Source: JBDKGH01 sp039798265 (lineage in GTDB: Bacteria; Bacteroidota; Bacteroidia; Flavobacteriales_D; Sanyastnellaceae). Taken from it: DNA of 7,662 bases. Positions 6,789-7,662 of the stretch are shown piece after piece. The number at the start of each line of letters is the position of its first letter. Position 1 is the stretch's first letter. The translations under genes and the position numbers were made by a program. The notes under the pieces were generated by a model. That model did not search any database and was not told the DNA's origin. It saw only the letters and a list, made by a program, of their open reading frames with translations. The stretch is from positions 1 through 7,662 of the forward strand of contig JBDKGH010000043.1 of assembly GCA_039798265.1 (NCBI GenBank). Direction: 5' to 3'.

Positions 6789-7662
6789 ATGCCAAAAGGT
6801 ATTTATCAAATTCCGACACCCGTAAACGAACCTGTAAAATCATACGCTCCTGGTTCGAAAGAACGTGATGAATTGATTGCCGCGTACCATGCGCTCTATA
6901 ACAGCGCTCCTATCGATGTGCCTATGTACATTGGTGGCGAAGAGGTGCGCACGAATAATAAAATAAAGCTTTCTCCTCCTCACGAACACAACAAGGTGAT
7001 CGGCTTTGGTAACCTAGGCGATGCTACGCATGTGAGCGCTGCTATCGATGCGGCTTTGGCTGCTCGTCAGCGTTGGGCCAATCTGCCTTGGGAACACCGC
7101 GCTGCTATCTTCTTGAAGGCCGCCGATCTATTGGCCGGCCCATTCCGCGCTCGTATGAATGCGGCTACTATGCTTGGTCAAAGTAAAAATGCTTTTCAAG
7201 CGGAAATTGACGCCGCATGCGAGTTGATCGATTTCTTCAAATTCAACGTGGCTTTCATGCAGCAGATCTACCGCGATCAACCGGGTTCTTTGCCTGGCAT
7301 GTGGAACCGCCTCGAATACCGTCCGCTAGAGGGTTTTGTGTTTGCGCTTACGCCTTTCAACTTTACCTCTATTGCCGCTAACCTTCCTGCCGCCGCTGCC
7401 TTAATGGGCAACGTGGTAGTATGGAAACCAGCGGACAGTCAGATCTACAGTGCTCAGGTGATCATGGAGCTTTTCAAAGCTGCGGGATTGCCCGATGGTG
7501 TCATCAACTTCATCACCGTAGATGGACCGATGGCGGGTGAAATCATTTTCAAACACCGCGAATTTGCAGGCTTGCACTTTACCGGATCAACGGGTGTATT
7601 CCGCTCTTTATGGAAAACCATTGGTAACAATATTGATACCTATAAGTCTTATCCTCGTATTG
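6789..7662 (+). CDS. pruA: 1-pyrroline-5-carboxylate dehydrogenase, N-terminal 291 residues (C-terminus beyond window end)
   Basis: Aldehyde dehydrogenase superfamily enzyme of the ALDH4 type: it oxidises glutamate-gamma-semialdehyde (from 1-pyrroline-5-carboxylate) to glutamate with NAD+, the second step of proline catabolism. I translated from the ATG at 6789 to the edge: 291 codons plus one base, roughly half of the ~540 residues usual for this form. Family marks are PMYIGGEE (45-52), the segment GQSKNAFQAEIDAACELIDF (130-149) typical of ALDH4 proteins, TPFNFT (188-193, with the oxyanion-hole Asn191), the NAD-binding Lys213 in WKPAD (212-216), and FTGSTGVF (264-271). The catalytic Cys and general-base Glu lie past the window. 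The segment at 130-149 separates it from generic aldehyde dehydrogenases. No proline dehydrogenase domain is fused at the N-terminus, so PutB/PutA functions are separate here. It begins 64 bp after the second amylase and probably has its own promoter. Confidence 0.95.
   Translation, partial: MPKGIYQIPTPVNEPVKSYAPGSKERDELIAAYHALYNSAPIDVPMYIGGEEVRTNNKIKLSPPHEHNKVIGFGNLGDATHVSAAIDAALAARQRWANLPWEHRAAIFLKAADLLAGPFRARMNAATMLGQSKNAFQAEIDAACELIDFFKFNVAFMQQIYRDQPGSLPGMWNRLEYRPLEGFVFALTPFNFTSIAANLPAAAALMGNVVVWKPADSQIYSAQVIMELFKAAGLPDGVINFITVDGPMAGEIIFKHREFAGLHFTGSTGVFRSLWKTIGNNIDTYKSYPRI

Noticed and set aside
1..7662. Mobile element, phage, CRISPR or defence system
   Set aside because: Every sizeable stretch is accounted for by the six genes listed; no transposase, integrase, repeat-spacer pattern, terminal inverted repeats or tRNA attachment site was seen.

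Overview
The window reads as ordinary chromosome of a member of the Bacteroidota (Flavobacteriales or a relative is my guess; the genus cannot be told). Three things point there: promoters of the TTTG / TAnnTTTG type upstream of genes, A-rich leaders without Shine-Dalgarno sequences, and two lipoprotein glycoside hydrolases. No rRNA, tRNA, CRISPR array, insertion sequence, integrase or phage gene was seen. Both edge genes, hisS and pruA, are housekeeping genes cut by the window.

Layout: (1) 1-1040, minus strand, the N-terminal three quarters of histidyl-tRNA synthetase. (2) 1097-1996, plus strand, divergent from hisS across 56 bp, a 299-residue cytoplasmic protein that is a single seven-repeat WD40 propeller of unknown function. 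(3) 2078-6724, plus strand, a tightly packed three-gene unit behind a good Bacteroidota-type promoter: a GH13 alpha-amylase-like lipoprotein, the release-factor glutamine methyltransferase PrmC, and a larger GH13 lipoprotein with extra N-terminal domains. The gaps are 6 and 0 bp and all three genes share one reading frame. (4) 6789 to the end, plus strand, the N-terminal half of 1-pyrroline-5-carboxylate dehydrogenase behind its own probable promoter. Intergenic space is minimal; no gene-free stretch exceeds about 81 bp.

How they may work together: the two GH13 lipoproteins probably act on alpha-glucans (starch, glycogen or maltooligosaccharides) outside the cytoplasm, the first as a compact alpha-amylase-like enzyme and the second as a multidomain enzyme with a CBM48-like module. 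No SusC/SusD pair, sugar transporter or sugar regulator is in view, so this is not visibly a complete polysaccharide utilisation locus. prmC is a translation gene and has no evident functional link to the amylases. I see no convincing new system. The most interesting points are the altered GH13 signature residues in the second amylase, the prmC gene sandwiched in frame between two glycan-degrading lipoproteins, and the uncharacterised WD40 protein.
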